Positions 39,392-49,800 of a DNA stretch of 53,210 nucleotides are shown in pieces. This DNA comes from Aquabacterium sp. A7-Y (GTDB lineage: Bacteria > Pseudomonadota > Gammaproteobacteria > Burkholderiales > Burkholderiaceae_C). The stretch covers positions 1 to 53,210 of the forward strand of contig NZ_JAPFBW010000041.1 of the NCBI RefSeq assembly GCF_026153205.1, read 5' to 3'. The position numbers and the translations under genes were made by a program. Below the pieces are notes generated by a model. It ran no database searches. It saw only the letters and a list, made by a program, of their open reading frames with translations, and was not told the origin of the DNA. Each line of letters opens with the position of its first letter. The first letter of the stretch is position 1.

Positions 39392-40675
39392 ATGGCATTC
39401 CGTCTGGGCGAGGGCTTGGGAGCCCGCCCGTTCGCCGCGAGCGTCGCTCGCGCGCCCCTGCGCGCCGCCGTGGTCGCGGCCGCGCTTCTATCCGGTGTCG
39501 TACACGCCGCACCGCTGTCGTTCGAGCAGGCGCTGGCGCTGGCCGAAGAACGCGCCGCCAGCTTGCAGGCCAGGCGGTCGGCGGTCGAAGGGACTCAGCA
39601 AGCGCGGGTGGCCGCAGGCCAGCTGCCCGACCCCCAACTGGCCGTCGGCGTCGAGAACTACCCGGTCTCGGGCCCCGAGCGCTTCAGCTGGAACCGCGAG
39701 TCCATGACCATGCGCCGCATTGGCGTGATGCAGGAGGTGCCGAACGCTGCCAAGCGGGCGGCGCAGCGCGATGCGGCCGAGGCCGTGGCCGAGCGCGAGC
39801 GTGCGATGCTGGAGGCCGACCGGCTGGCGGTGCGCCGTGAGGCGGCGCTGGCCTGGCTCGCGTCGCACTTCGCTGAGCGCAAACTCACCGTCTTCACGGT
39901 CCTGGAGCGGGAGAACCAGGTGCTCCAGGACACCCTGGCGGCGCGCGTGGCGGCCGGCACGGCGATGCCCGCCGATGCCTTGATGGCGCGCCAGGAAACG
40001 CTGGAGCTGGCCGATCGCCGCGACGAGCTGCGGGCCGACGTCGAGCGGGCACACGCCCAGCTGCGGCGCTGGACCGGGGAGCTGCCGGATCTGTCGACGC
40101 ACGCCGACGCTCCCACACTGCGGCTGGATCTCGCACGGCTGCTGAGCGGGCTCGACCGGCATGCCGAGCTGCTCGCCTATGCGCCGATGCAGGCGATGGC
40201 TCGCGCCGACGTCGACGAGGCGGAGGCCATGCGCCGAGGCGACTGGGGGTGGGAGGTGACCTACGCCAACCGGGACCGCGCCTTCGGCGACATGGTCTCG
40301 TTCCAGCTGACCTTCGAGCTGCCGGTCTCGCGCGGCACCCGCCAGGAGCCCCTGATCGCCGCCCGCCGGAAGGCGGTGGAACGGCTGCAGGCCGAGCGGG
40401 AGGACGCGCTGCGCCGCGTCCGCGCCGAGGTGGACGCCCAGCTGGCCGAGCTGCAGCGACTGGAGCGCACGCTGCAGCGGCAACAGGGCGCCGCCCTGCC
40501 GCTTGCGCAGGAGCGCGCGAAGGTGACGCTGGCCAGCTACGAGTCCGGTCGGACCGATCTCGGCGCCGTGCTCGCGGCGCGCAAGAGCGCCGCCGAAGCG
40601 CAGCTGCGTGGCCTGGATCTTCAAGCCCAGGTGATGGCCCAGCAGGCCCGCCTGGCCTACCTCATCGCGGAGTGA
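39392..40675 (+). CDS. cusC: CusC/CzcC-type outer-membrane efflux protein (TolC family)
   Basis: 427 aa. Signal 'APLRAAVVAAALLSGVVHAA', then two TolC repeats: 'LSFEQALALAEERAASLQAR' with 'GQLPDPQLAVGVENYPV', and the second with 'YANRDRAFGDMVSFQLTFEL'. Long amphipathic helices (about 120-230 and 310-400) would form the periplasmic tunnel. It is the outer-membrane channel of the CusCBA system. ATG 39392 has GGAGAA about 8 nt upstream; a GTG at 39377 is an alternative. cusB follows after 4 nt. Confidence 0.88.
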   Translation: MAFRLGEGLGARPFAASVARAPLRAAVVAAALLSGVVHAAPLSFEQALALAEERAASLQARRSAVEGTQQARVAAGQLPDPQLAVGVENYPVSGPERFSWNRESMTMRRIGVMQEVPNAAKRAAQRDAAEAVAERERAMLEADRLAVRREAALAWLASHFAERKLTVFTVLERENQVLQDTLAARVAAGTAMPADALMARQETLELADRRDELRADVERAHAQLRRWTGELPDLSTHADAPTLRLDLARLLSGLDRHAELLAYAPMQAMARADVDEAEAMRRGDWGWEVTYANRDRAFGDMVSFQLTFELPVSRGTRQEPLIAARRKAVERLQAEREDALRRVRAEVDAQLAELQRLERTLQRQQGAALPLAQERAKVTLASYESGRTDLGAVLAARKSAAEAQLRGLDLQAQVMAQQARLAYLIAE

Positions 40676-40679
40676 GGCC

Positions 40680-42215
40680 ATGACTGCCGACAAGAAGCTT
40701 TTTGCCGCCGCCGTGCTGCTCGTCGCCCTTGGAGCAGGTCTGGGCTACGGTGTCGCCCACTGGCGAGGGGAAGCGGCACCCGCCGCGCATTCCGACCCGT
40801 CCCACGTCACACCTGCGGCCAGCGCTCCGGCTTCCGGCGACCGCAAAGTGCTCTATTGGTACGACCCGATGCTGCCGCAGCAGAAGTTCGACAAGCCCGG
40901 CAAGTCGCCCTTCATGGACATGCCGCTGGTCCCCAAGTACGCCGACGAGGCGCCTGCGGGCGGCGTCGCGGTCGACCCACGTGTCGCCCAGACGCTGGGC
41001 GTGCGCACCGCGGTGGTGGAGCAGCAGCGCCTCGCCGCCTCGGTCGAAGTGCCCGCCACCGTACAGCTCAACGAGCGCGACGTGGCGATCGTGCAGGCGC
41101 GGGCCACGGGTTTCGTGCAACGGGTGGCGCGGCTGGCGCCGGGCGACGTGGTCGCTCCAGGCGCTGTCCTCGCCGAGCTGCTGGTGCCCGACTGGGCCGG
41201 CGCGCAACAGGAGTTCCTGGCGCTGCGCCGCATCGGCGATGAAGCGCTGGTGGCTGCGGCACGACAACGCCTGGTGTTGCTGGGCATGCCCGCCGCACTC
41301 ATCCAGCAGGTCGAGCGCAGCGGCCAGGTGCAGGCCACCGCTGCGATCCACGCCCCGACCGGCGGGCTGGTGCAGGAGCTGATGGTGCGCCCCGGCATGA
41401 CGGTCGCGCAGGGCATGAGCTTGGCACGCATCACTGGGCTGTCCACGGTCTGGCTGGAAGCCTCGCTGCCGGAGGCACAAACCTGGGTCGCCCGCGTGGG
41501 ACAGCCAGTCGAGGTGCAGCTGTCCGCGTTTCCCGGTGAGACGCTGCGTGCCCAGGTGACCTCGGTGCTGCCGGAGGCCAGCACCGAGACGCGCACGCTG
41601 CGGGTGCGGGCGGAGCTGCCGAATCCGCAGGGCCGGCTGCGTGCCGGCATGTTCGCTCGGATGCGCTTCGGCGCGCCGGGGGAAGAAGCGCTGCTGGTGC
41701 CTGCAGAAGCCGTCATCCGCACCGGACAACGCGCGCTGGTCTACGTCGTCGAGCAGCCCGGCCGCTTCCGCCCTGTGCAGGTGCAACTCGGCCGCGAGCT
41801 GGGCGACCGGCTCGAAGTGCTGCAGGGCCTGCAGCCGGGCCAGCACGTCGTGGCCTCCGGCCAGTTCCTGATCGACTCCGAGGCGAGCCTGCAGGGCGTG
41901 TTGCAGCGTGAGGCCGGCGCCAGCGCGCCCGCCGCCCCTGCGGCCGCAGCGCCGGCCCCGTTGCCCGCGGCTGCGCTGCACCAGGGCGTCGGCCGGATCG
42001 TGGCGCTGTCGGCGCAGGAGGTGACCTTGGACCACGGTGCCGTGCCGAGCCTGCAGTGGCCCGCGATGGAGATGGGATTCACGCTGGCACAGCCCGAGGT
42101 GGCGAAGGGCTTCAAGGTCGGCGACACCGTCCGCTTCACGTTCCGCGAGGGCAAAGACGGCTATGACGTGACCCGCCTGGAGCGTGAGCAGCACCAGCAC
42201 GGAGGTGCCCAATGA
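40680..42215 (+). CDS. cusB: CusB periplasmic adaptor with fused C-terminal CusF domain
   Basis: 511 aa. N-terminal anchor (6-26), a heavy-metal-binding segment '[20 protein letters not shown]' followed by 'MDMPLVPKY' (CusB Met motif), then barrel-sandwich and beta-barrel adaptor domains ('[20 protein letters not shown]', '[20 protein letters not shown]', '[20 protein letters not shown]'). After an Ala/Pro linker (about 413-430) comes a CusF domain with '[18 protein letters not shown]', including His, Trp, Met and Met of the canonical Cu(I) site. The adaptor thus carries its own metallochaperone, as in SilB-like proteins. Its stop overlaps cusA (ATGA). Confidence 0.93.
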   Translation: MTADKKLFAAAVLLVALGAGLGYGVAHWRGEAAPAAHSDPSHVTPAASAPASGDRKVLYWYDPMLPQQKFDKPGKSPFMDMPLVPKYADEAPAGGVAVDPRVAQTLGVRTAVVEQQRLAASVEVPATVQLNERDVAIVQARATGFVQRVARLAPGDVVAPGAVLAELLVPDWAGAQQEFLALRRIGDEALVAAARQRLVLLGMPAALIQQVERSGQVQATAAIHAPTGGLVQELMVRPGMTVAQGMSLARITGLSTVWLEASLPEAQTWVARVGQPVEVQLSAFPGETLRAQVTSVLPEASTETRTLRVRAELPNPQGRLRAGMFARMRFGAPGEEALLVPAEAVIRTGQRALVYVVEQPGRFRPVQVQLGRELGDRLEVLQGLQPGQHVVASGQFLIDSEASLQGVLQREAGASAPAAPAAAAPAPLPAAALHQGVGRIVALSAQEVTLDHGAVPSLQWPAMEMGFTLAQPEVAKGFKVGDTVRFTFREGKDGYDVTRLEREQHQHGGAQ

Positions 42216-45200
42216 TTGCCGCCCTCATCCGCTGGTCGGTGGGCAACCGGTTCCTGGTGCTCCTGGCCACGCTTTTCCTCGCTGTCGCGGGCGTGCTGTC
42301 GCTGCGCTCGACGCCGATCGACGCGCTGCCGGACTTGTCGGACGTGCAGGTCATCATCCGCACCAGCTATCCCGGCCAGGCGCCGCAGATCGTCGAGAAC
42401 CAGGTCACCTATCCGCTCGCCACCACGATGCTCTCGGTGCCCGGTGCCAAGGCGGTGCGGGCGTTCTCGTTCTTCGGCGACTCCTTCGTCTACGTGCTGT
42501 TCGAAGACGGCACGGACCTGTACTGGGCCCGCTCGCGGGTGCTGGAGTACTTGAGCCAGGTCCAAGGGCGCCTGCCGGCCACCGCGAAGCCCTCGCTCGG
42601 GCCCGACGCCACCGGGGTCGGCTGGGTGTTCCAGTACGCGCTGGTGGACCGCAGCGGCCGCCACGACCTGTCCCAGCTGCGCGGGCTGCAGGACTGGTTC
42701 CTGAAGTTCGAGCTGAAGTCGGTGGCCAACGTGGCCGAGGTGGCGACCGTCGGCGGCATGGTCAAGCAGTACCAGGTGGTGGTCGACCCGGCCCAGCTGA
42801 TCGCCTACGGCATCACCCACGACCAGGTGCGCGAGGCGCTGATGAACGGCAACCAGGAGACCGGCGGCGCGGTGCTGGAGCTGGCCGAGGCCGAGTACAT
42901 GGTGCGCTCGGGCGGTTTCCTGAAGTCGCTGGAGGACTTCCGCAGCATCGTGCTGGACAGCCGCAACGGCGTGCCGGTGCTGCTGAGCCAAGTGGCCACG
43001 GTGCAGATCGGCCCCGAGATGCGGCGTGGCATCACCGAGCTGGACGGGGAGGGCGAGGCGGTCGGCGGCGTGGTGATCCTGCGCACCGGCAAGAACGCCC
43101 AGTCGACCATCGCCGCGGTCAAGGACAAGCTCACGCAGCTGCAGACCAGCCTGCCTCAGGGGGTGGAGATCGTCACCACCTACGACCGCAGCTCGCTGAT
43201 CCAGCGCGCCATCGACAACCTGTCGATGAAACTCGTGGAGGAGTTCGTCGTGGTCGCGCTCGTTTGCGCGGTGTTCCTCTGGCACCTGCGCTCGGCGCTG
43301 GTGGCCATCATCTCGCTGCCGCTGGGCGTCATGGCGGCCTTCCTCGTGATGCAGCAGCAGGGGCTCAACGCCAACATCATGTCGCTCGGCGGCATCGCGA
43401 TCGCGATCGGCGCGATGGTGGACGCCGCCGTCGTCATGATCGAGAACGCACACAAGAAGCTGGAGGCCTGGCAGCACGCGCACCCGGGGGAGGACCTGAA
43501 AGGCGAAGCGCGCTGGGCGGTGATCACGGACGCGGCCGTCGAGGTGGGACCGGCGCTTTTCTTTTCCCTGCTGATCATCACACTGTCCTTCATCCCGGTG
43601 TTCACGCTGGAGGCGCAGGAAGGGCGGCTGTTCGGGCCGCTCGCCTTCACCAAGACGTACGCCATGGCGGCCGCGGCGGGTCTGTCCGTCACCTTGATTC
43701 CGGTGCTCATGGGCTACTGGATCCGCGGGCGGATCCCCGACGAGCAGCGCAACCCCATCACGCGCGGGCTGATCGCGGTCTACCGTCCGGCGCTGGAGGG
43801 GGTGCTGCGCTGGCCCAAGCTCACGCTGGTGATCGCCGTCGCGGTGTTCGCCACGACCGCCTGGCCGCTGATGCGGCTGGGCGGTGAGTTCTTGCCGCCG
43901 CTCGACGAGGGCGACCTGCTGTACATGCCCTCGGCGCTGCCGGGCTTGTCGGCCCAGAAGGCGTCGGAGCTGCTGCAGATCACGGATCGGATGATCAAGA
44001 CGGTCCCGGAAGTCGAGCGCGTGTTTGGCAAAGCGGGGCGTGCGGAGACCGCGACGGACCCGGCGCCCGTGGAGATGTTCGAGACCACCGTGCAGCTCAA
44101 GCCGCGCGAGCAGTGGCGGCCGGGCATGACGCCCGAAAAGCTGGTGGAAGAGCTGGACCGAACGGTCAAGGTGCCAGGGCTGAGCAACATCTGGATCCCG
44201 CCGATCCGCAACCGCATCGACATGCTCGCCACCGGCATCAAGAGCCCGATCGGCGTGAAGGTGTCCGGCACGGACCTCGCTTCGATCGACCGTGTGGCCT
44301 CCGCCGTCGAAGGCGTGGCCAAGGCGGTGCCGGGCGTCAGCTCGGCGCTGGCGGAGCGCCTGACCGGGGGCCGCTACGTCGACGTGCAGATCGACCGTGC
44401 AGCTGCGGCGCGCTACGGCCTGAACGTGAGCAACGTGCAGTCCGTCGTCTCCGGGGCCATCGGGGGCGAGAATATCGGGGAGACGGTCGAGGGCTTGGCA
44501 CGGTTTCCGATCAACCTGCGATACCCCAGGGAACTGCGGGACACGCCGGAGAAGCTGCGCAACCTGCCTCTGCTCACGCCCACCGGTCAGCAGATCACGC
44601 TGGGGACCGTGGCGCGGGTGGCGCTGGTCGACGGCCCGCCCATGCTGAAAAGCGAGAACGCGCGCCCGTCGGGCTGGGTGTACATCGATGTGCGCGGCCG
44701 CGACATCGCCTCGGTGGTCAACGATTTGCGACGCGCGGTGGCCGGGAAGGTCGAGCTGGAGCCGGGTGTGAGCCTCGCCTATTCCGGGCAGTTCGAGTAC
44801 ATGGATCGGGCCAACCAGCGCCTGAAGGTGGTCGTGCCGGCGACGCTGCTGATCATCTTTGTGTTGCTGTATCTCACGTTCCGGCGGTTCGAGGAAGCGC
44901 TGCTGGTCATGGCCACGCTGCCGCTGGCGCTCACCGGGGGCATCTGGTTCCTCTACCTGCTCGGCTACCACCTGTCCGTGGCCACGGGCGTCGGCTTCAT
45001 TGCGCTCGCCGGCGTCGCCGCCGAATTTGGCGTCGTGATGCTGCTCTACCTCCGACATGCGTTGGAGGACCGGGCGCGTGCCGGCATGGTGATCGACCGA
45101 GACGTGGTGCTCGACGCGATCCGGGAAGGGGCGGTCCTGCGGGTGCGCCCCAAAGCGATGACGGTCGCGGTCATCCTTGCGGGTCTGGTGCCCATCGTCT

Positions 45201-45418
45201 GGGGCTCGGGCACGGGATCGGAGGTCATGAGCCGGATCGCCGCCCCGATGCTGGGCGGAATGCTGACGGCGCCGCTGCTGTCGCTGTTCGTCGTGCCGGC
45301 GGTGTTCTTGCTGATGAATGTCCGGGGGCGTCTCATGTTCGGAGGCGCGGCGGTGTCTCCCGCCCCTTTGCACGGTTCCACGGCTCCATCTCCCGCTGCC
45401 TCACAGAGACCGGTCTGA
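42212..45418 (+). CDS. cusA: CusA-type heavy-metal RND efflux pump
   Basis: 1068 aa, normal length for HME-RND pumps. Twelve helices in two sets of six; helix 4 carries '[20 protein letters not shown]' with the Asp and Glu residues of the proton relay. The start '[20 protein letters not shown]', '[20 protein letters not shown]' and '[20 protein letters not shown]' are signatures of CusA/SilA rather than the Zn/Co/Cd pump CzcA; I take Cu(I)/Ag(I) as substrate, consistent with the cluster. It expels metal from periplasm to outside using the proton gradient with CusB and CusC. GGAGG precedes the overlapping ATG. Confidence 0.93.
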   Translation: MIAALIRWSVGNRFLVLLATLFLAVAGVLSLRSTPIDALPDLSDVQVIIRTSYPGQAPQIVENQVTYPLATTMLSVPGAKAVRAFSFFGDSFVYVLFEDGTDLYWARSRVLEYLSQVQGRLPATAKPSLGPDATGVGWVFQYALVDRSGRHDLSQLRGLQDWFLKFELKSVANVAEVATVGGMVKQYQVVVDPAQLIAYGITHDQVREALMNGNQETGGAVLELAEAEYMVRSGGFLKSLEDFRSIVLDSRNGVPVLLSQVATVQIGPEMRRGITELDGEGEAVGGVVILRTGKNAQSTIAAVKDKLTQLQTSLPQGVEIVTTYDRSSLIQRAIDNLSMKLVEEFVVVALVCAVFLWHLRSALVAIISLPLGVMAAFLVMQQQGLNANIMSLGGIAIAIGAMVDAAVVMIENAHKKLEAWQHAHPGEDLKGEARWAVITDAAVEVGPALFFSLLIITLSFIPVFTLEAQEGRLFGPLAFTKTYAMAAAAGLSVTLIPVLMGYWIRGRIPDEQRNPITRGLIAVYRPALEGVLRWPKLTLVIAVAVFATTAWPLMRLGGEFLPPLDEGDLLYMPSALPGLSAQKASELLQITDRMIKTVPEVERVFGKAGRAETATDPAPVEMFETTVQLKPREQWRPGMTPEKLVEELDRTVKVPGLSNIWIPPIRNRIDMLATGIKSPIGVKVSGTDLASIDRVASAVEGVAKAVPGVSSALAERLTGGRYVDVQIDRAAAARYGLNVSNVQSVVSGAIGGENIGETVEGLARFPINLRYPRELRDTPEKLRNLPLLTPTGQQITLGTVARVALVDGPPMLKSENARPSGWVYIDVRGRDIASVVNDLRRAVAGKVELEPGVSLAYSGQFEYMDRANQRLKVVVPATLLIIFVLLYLTFRRFEEALLVMATLPLALTGGIWFLYLLGYHLSVATGVGFIALAGVAAEFGVVMLLYLRHALEDRARAGMVIDRDVVLDAIREGAVLRVRPKAMTVAVILAGLVPIVWGSGTGSEVMSRIAAPMLGGMLTAPLLSLFVVPAVFLLMNVRGRLMFGGAAVSPAPLHGSTAPSPAASQRPV

Positions 45419-45480
45419 GCCTACGGCTCTCGAAACAGTGCGCGGAGTAGGCATGTGCTCCCCCGAGACCGGTCGACGAC

Positions 45481-45906
45481 ATGAAAAAAGACCTCGCAGG
45501 AATCGGACTGGCCGAAGCATTCGATGCGCTCATGCTGCTGTGCAAGGACGATCCGAAGTTCCCCAGTGAACAGGGTGCTCGCCACCGAGATGCTGTCCCT
45601 GCTGGGTTACCGCACGTCGGTCGCGACGGACGGAGCAGAGGCGGTGGAGCAATGCCGCCGTCGCCCGCCCGGCGTGGTGTTGATGGACGTCCAGATGCCG
45701 ACGCTGGACGGTCTCAAGGCGACACGTAGGCTGCGCGAGTTGCAATCCAATGGCGAGCTCAAGCGGTTTCCCATCGCGGGGGCTACCGCCTACGCGAGCG
45801 GTGCCGATGAGCGGCAGTGCCTGGAATCGGGCATGGACGGCTACTTGACCAAGCGCTCGATCTGCAGGACCTGTCGCTGGAACTGAAGCGGGTGCTTGGC
45901 GGCTAG
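45481..45906 (+). pseudogene. response-regulator receiver gene with frameshifts
   Basis: A receiver domain is readable over two frame changes. The first frame ('EAFDALMLLCKDDPKF') gives way near 45560 to 'PVNRVLATEMLSLLGYRTSV', 'VVLMDVQMPTLDGLKATRRL' (phospho-accepting Asp present) and 'ESGMDGYLTK'. One base is then missing near 45860; restoring it gives 'KPLDLQDLSLELKRVLGG' and a stop at 45904. It may be a decayed hybrid-kinase tail or, if the base losses are sequencing errors, a working gene. It lies 62 bp after cusA. Confidence 0.7.
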
Positions 45907-46054
45907 GCCGGGAGCATCCTCGGCACGCATATTGCCGTGCTCCGGCAGCCAACGTGCGGCGAGGCTGTACAACACCTTAAAGTTTGCTTACCAGCTCCCC
46001 CACCTCGGCAGTAGATACTGAATAGTTAACAAAAACAGGGAAGCATTCGGACAG

Positions 46055-46588
46055 ATGGATCTCGCGAAGTTGCTTCGCTGGCAACTGGAGGACATCAGCG
46101 GCAAAGCGATACGCGCCGCGAAAGCTCCAGTGCACCAGCGAGAAGTTGCACGTCAGGCGCTCGTGCTTGCGGCCGCAGGCCTGGTCGCCGTGCGCGAGCG
46201 TGTGCTGGCCGATTTGTCGGCCACCCAGGGAACGCCAGCGCACTGGGGTCGAATCGGAAAGCGATACGCCGCGCTCAAGCACGCTCTCGTCGATCTCGCG
46301 CCGCCATGGGGTCAAGGCGTACGGCACGACCAACGGCTGAAACGGTTTCAGAGCACGGTTGCCGCACTCATCACCGCCGAGTCACGCGACGTGTACCCGG
46401 TACTCGAGAAGCGCCAGATTCACGGCGGCCTGCAGTTGCTGGAAGCAGAGGTGCAACTGCTTCTGGAGCGGCACGCGGTGCCTGCCGACTATGTCAGCAC
46501 ACGCAGTTCCGAAGAGTTGCTTACCGAGGCGCGCCTGGTGCTGTCGTCCATGCCCCGCGATGCGGGAATTGCACCGGGCGATGACTGA
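46055..46588 (+). CDS. helical cytoplasmic protein of unknown function
   Basis: 177 aa, nearly all predicted helix, no signal or membrane segment. Features: 'MDLAKLLRWQLEDISGKAIR', 'KRYAALKHALVDLAPPWGQG', 'VAALITAESRDVYPVLEKRQ' and 'LLERHAVPADYVSTRSSEEL'. The 'ES.DVYPVL' block faintly recalls the E..(F/Y)YP motif of hemerythrins, but the His ligands are not in place. I do not recognise the family. The preceding AT-rich spacer (about 45985-46050) likely holds its promoter. It ends 229 bp before the convergent giant kinase; that gap shows no gene. Confidence 0.6.
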   Translation: MDLAKLLRWQLEDISGKAIRAAKAPVHQREVARQALVLAAAGLVAVRERVLADLSATQGTPAHWGRIGKRYAALKHALVDLAPPWGQGVRHDQRLKRFQSTVAALITAESRDVYPVLEKRQIHGGLQLLEAEVQLLLERHAVPADYVSTRSSEELLTEARLVLSSMPRDAGIAPGDD

Positions 46589-46816
46589 ACCACGTAGCGC
46601 GTCTACGGCTCCTTGTCCTTTGGCGACGAAACAAGAGGTCCTTCAGCACAGCGCGAATCGGACCGAGTCGGGCGGAAGCTTTCGGAGCTGCAGGTCGTAC
46701 GGTCGTTGACGAGCGCCAAGCCGTTGAGGGGGACGCGTCCGGCGCGGGCCTTGTCGGACTCACGTCACGGCTTCCCGGGCGCCGAAACCGCGTCTCGGCC
46801 GCTGACCGCCAGGCCA

Positions 46817-49800
46817 CTAACTTCCACTAGAAGGGGACGCCGCCGCGGAGGGGGCCGCATCCCGCAGGGTGGCAAGGAGCGAGGTTGCGGACGAGAAACT
46901 CAGGTCGTCCAGCTCACGCTCCAGACGCTCGAAGTGTTCGCGGCCTAACGCCTGTCTGAGGTCAGGGCGCATCCGTGCAAACAGGTCGAGCGCAGATAAG
47001 TCGCTCGCCTGTAGCAATGCGATCAAACGGCCTACTTTCTCTCGGTCCAGCTGCGCAGCGATATCGCTGGGGAGGGAGCGTCTTGTATACGGGCTGAGAT
47101 GCTGCGACGAGCTTCGCTTCAATAGATCGAGCTCGGAACGCAGCTGTCGGCGCAACTTCACAAAGCGGTCGACGTCGCCCCGTCCAAGGGCGCCCTCGGC
47201 GGCGGTCGCGGTGCGATGCAGGTCCTTGGCTCCTAACAACGACGCGCCTCCGCGCAACCGGTGCATCCTCGCCTTCGCAGCGGTAAGGCGGTCTGGCGTC
47301 GCTGAAACTGGCTCATCTATGCGGATATCCTCCGCCTCTGCCAGCAACCGCTTCAACATTCGCAAGAACAGCTCGACGTCGCCATCGAGCCGCTGCCGCA
47401 CGTCGCGGCCATCTATTCCCTCAATCTCCGGCCACTCATCGTCGTTGCCTGGGGCGAGTTCGGGGCTCGTCGTGCTGACGCTGGCCGTCTCTTCGCGCCG
47501 AGGGCCGAGGTGATGCACGATCGCAACCAGCCCTTTAGGGTCGAAAGGCTTGGTGATGAAGTCGTTCATCCCGGCGGCAAGCGCTCGCTGGCGTTCGCTG
47601 ACGAGCGCCCCCGCAGTCAGCGCAACGATCGGCAGGTGCGTGAGACCCATCTCACCCCGGATGCGGTGGGTCACCTCGATGCCGTCTAGCCCCGGCATCT
47701 GTACGTCCATCAGAACGAGGTCTACCGTACTGCTCGCCTCCCTCAGTAACAGCAGCGCGGTCTCCCCGTCGGCCGCCAGCAGAACCCGGGCCCCCGCGCG
47801 TTCAAGTATTCCGCGCGCGACCTCCAGATTGATATCGCTGTCGTCGACGACGAGCACATGCATTCCTTTCAGCGGGTTCCGGTCGGGATGGGGCATGGCC
47901 AAGGCGCGGCGCGCTTCTGGCTCTGCTGATCCAACGGCGGGGAGGATCCGCATTGGAAGCACCACCGTGAACACGCTTCCGAGACCCAACTGGCTCCGCA
48001 GACTGACCTCACCCTGCAGCAGCTCGACGATGCGCTTGACGATGGATAGGCCCAGGCCCGTTCCTCCGAATCGGCGAGTGGTTGATGCGTCGGCCTGCGT
48101 GAATGGGGTAAACAGCTTTGCCTGTACGTCGGGTGCAATGCCGATGCCGGTGTCCTCGACGCTGAACTTGAAGATCGCCGTGCCGCTCTCGTCCAGGGCG
48201 TATGTGACGATGAGACGCACTTTGCCCTGCTCGGTGAACTTGATGGCATTGGACAACAGATTGGTAAGCACCTGGGCGAGTCGAGCCGCATCTCCGACAA
48301 CCTGCCTTGGCAGATGAGGCGCATATTCGAACAGGAGGCTGATCTCCTTCTCGCGCGCCGGCACTTCCATCATCTCTTGTAGCTCACTGAGAACCTGGTG
48401 AAGATCGAACGGGTTCAGGTCGATGGCGAACTCACCGGATTCAATCTTCGACAGATCCAACACATCGTTGATGACCGAAAGCAGTGATTTGCTTGCGACC
48501 TTCACTTTGCGGACGATGCCTTGCTGTTCGTTGTCTAGGCGCGTTTGCTCGAGAAGATAGGTGAGACCGATCACTGCATTCATAGGGGTGCGTATCTCAT
48601 GGCTCATGTTCGCGAGGAAGTGGCTCTTGGCTACGCTGGCTTGCTCGGCTTTGCGTATCGCGTGCCGCAGCGAGGACTCCTGCAGCTTTCGCTCGGTGAT
48701 GTCGTGCGCCACCGCCAGGTAACCCCTCAGCCGGCCGTCCTCGTCTCGCATAGCCGTCACCGACAGCGAGACGGTGCGGCGAGACTGGTCTTTACGAACG
48801 TAGGTCCACTCTACCGCTTCACCGAGCGTCGACTCATCGAAGAAGACATCGGCTTCACTGATCGTGCGACCTAAACCGAGCGAAAGGTCTTTGGCTCTCG
48901 CTTGAACTTGCTCGATATTGTGGAAGCGTAGAAGGTTTCCTTTCCCTACCATCTCATCGCGCGTGTACCCAAGCAGTTGTTCCGCACCGCGGTTGAACAC
49001 AGTGATCAACCCTGCAGGGTCGGTGGCGATGATAGATACCTCCGTAGCGGACTCGAGAACTTGCATTAGCAGCGACGTTGTGCTGCGCAGTTGGACCTCT
49101 GCGTTCTTGGCGGCTGTGATGTCAGACCGGATCGAAATGTACTTCTCGACTTGCCCGTCAGCGCCAAGGAACGGCGCGATCAAACTGTCGACCCAGTAAA
49201 GGCTGCCGTCCTTGGCCCGGTTGCACACTTGACCTCGCCATGGCTTGCCCGAGCTGATTGTTCGCCACATGTGGCGCCAGAATTCTGGCGGATGGACGCC
49301 GGAGTTGACGACGCGGTGATTCTTTCCGATCAACTCCTGTCGGGTGTAGCCGCTGATTCGGCAGAAGCCCTCGTTGACGTCGGTGATCCATCCGGCCGCA
49401 TCCGCGGCAGAGAAGATGCCGTGGCTCTGCAGCGTGCTCAGCAGCGCCTCGTTTTCTCGGATGACTGCAGCGAGCTTTGCCTTGTCTTCGACCTGCTCCG
49501 AAATGTCCTGCACCAGCTCATAGAAGCCACGCGCTTGTCCGTTCACCATGTCCGGCACGCAGTAAGTCATCGTGTGCCGAGGAACCGTGCTTCCCTGGCG
49601 AAGAATCCTTCGCTCGAAGCGCTGCGGTTGGCCGGTGAGAACAGCTTGGACCCGGCGATCCCACTCCGTGCCCTCATCACCGCCGACCTCCGCAAGCGAG
49701 CGAGAAGGCAATTGCTCTGCCCCCACACCGGCCCACTCGCAATATGCGCGATTCGCAAACCTTAGACGCTGGGCATGGTCCCAATACCCGATGGCCGAAG

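Noticed and set aside
42161-45373. 1070-codon open frame on the minus strand opposite cusA
   Set aside because: It mirrors the cusA gene in the antisense frame favoured by high G/C third positions, is rich in His/Arg/Gln/Asp without domain patterns, and cusA is certain.
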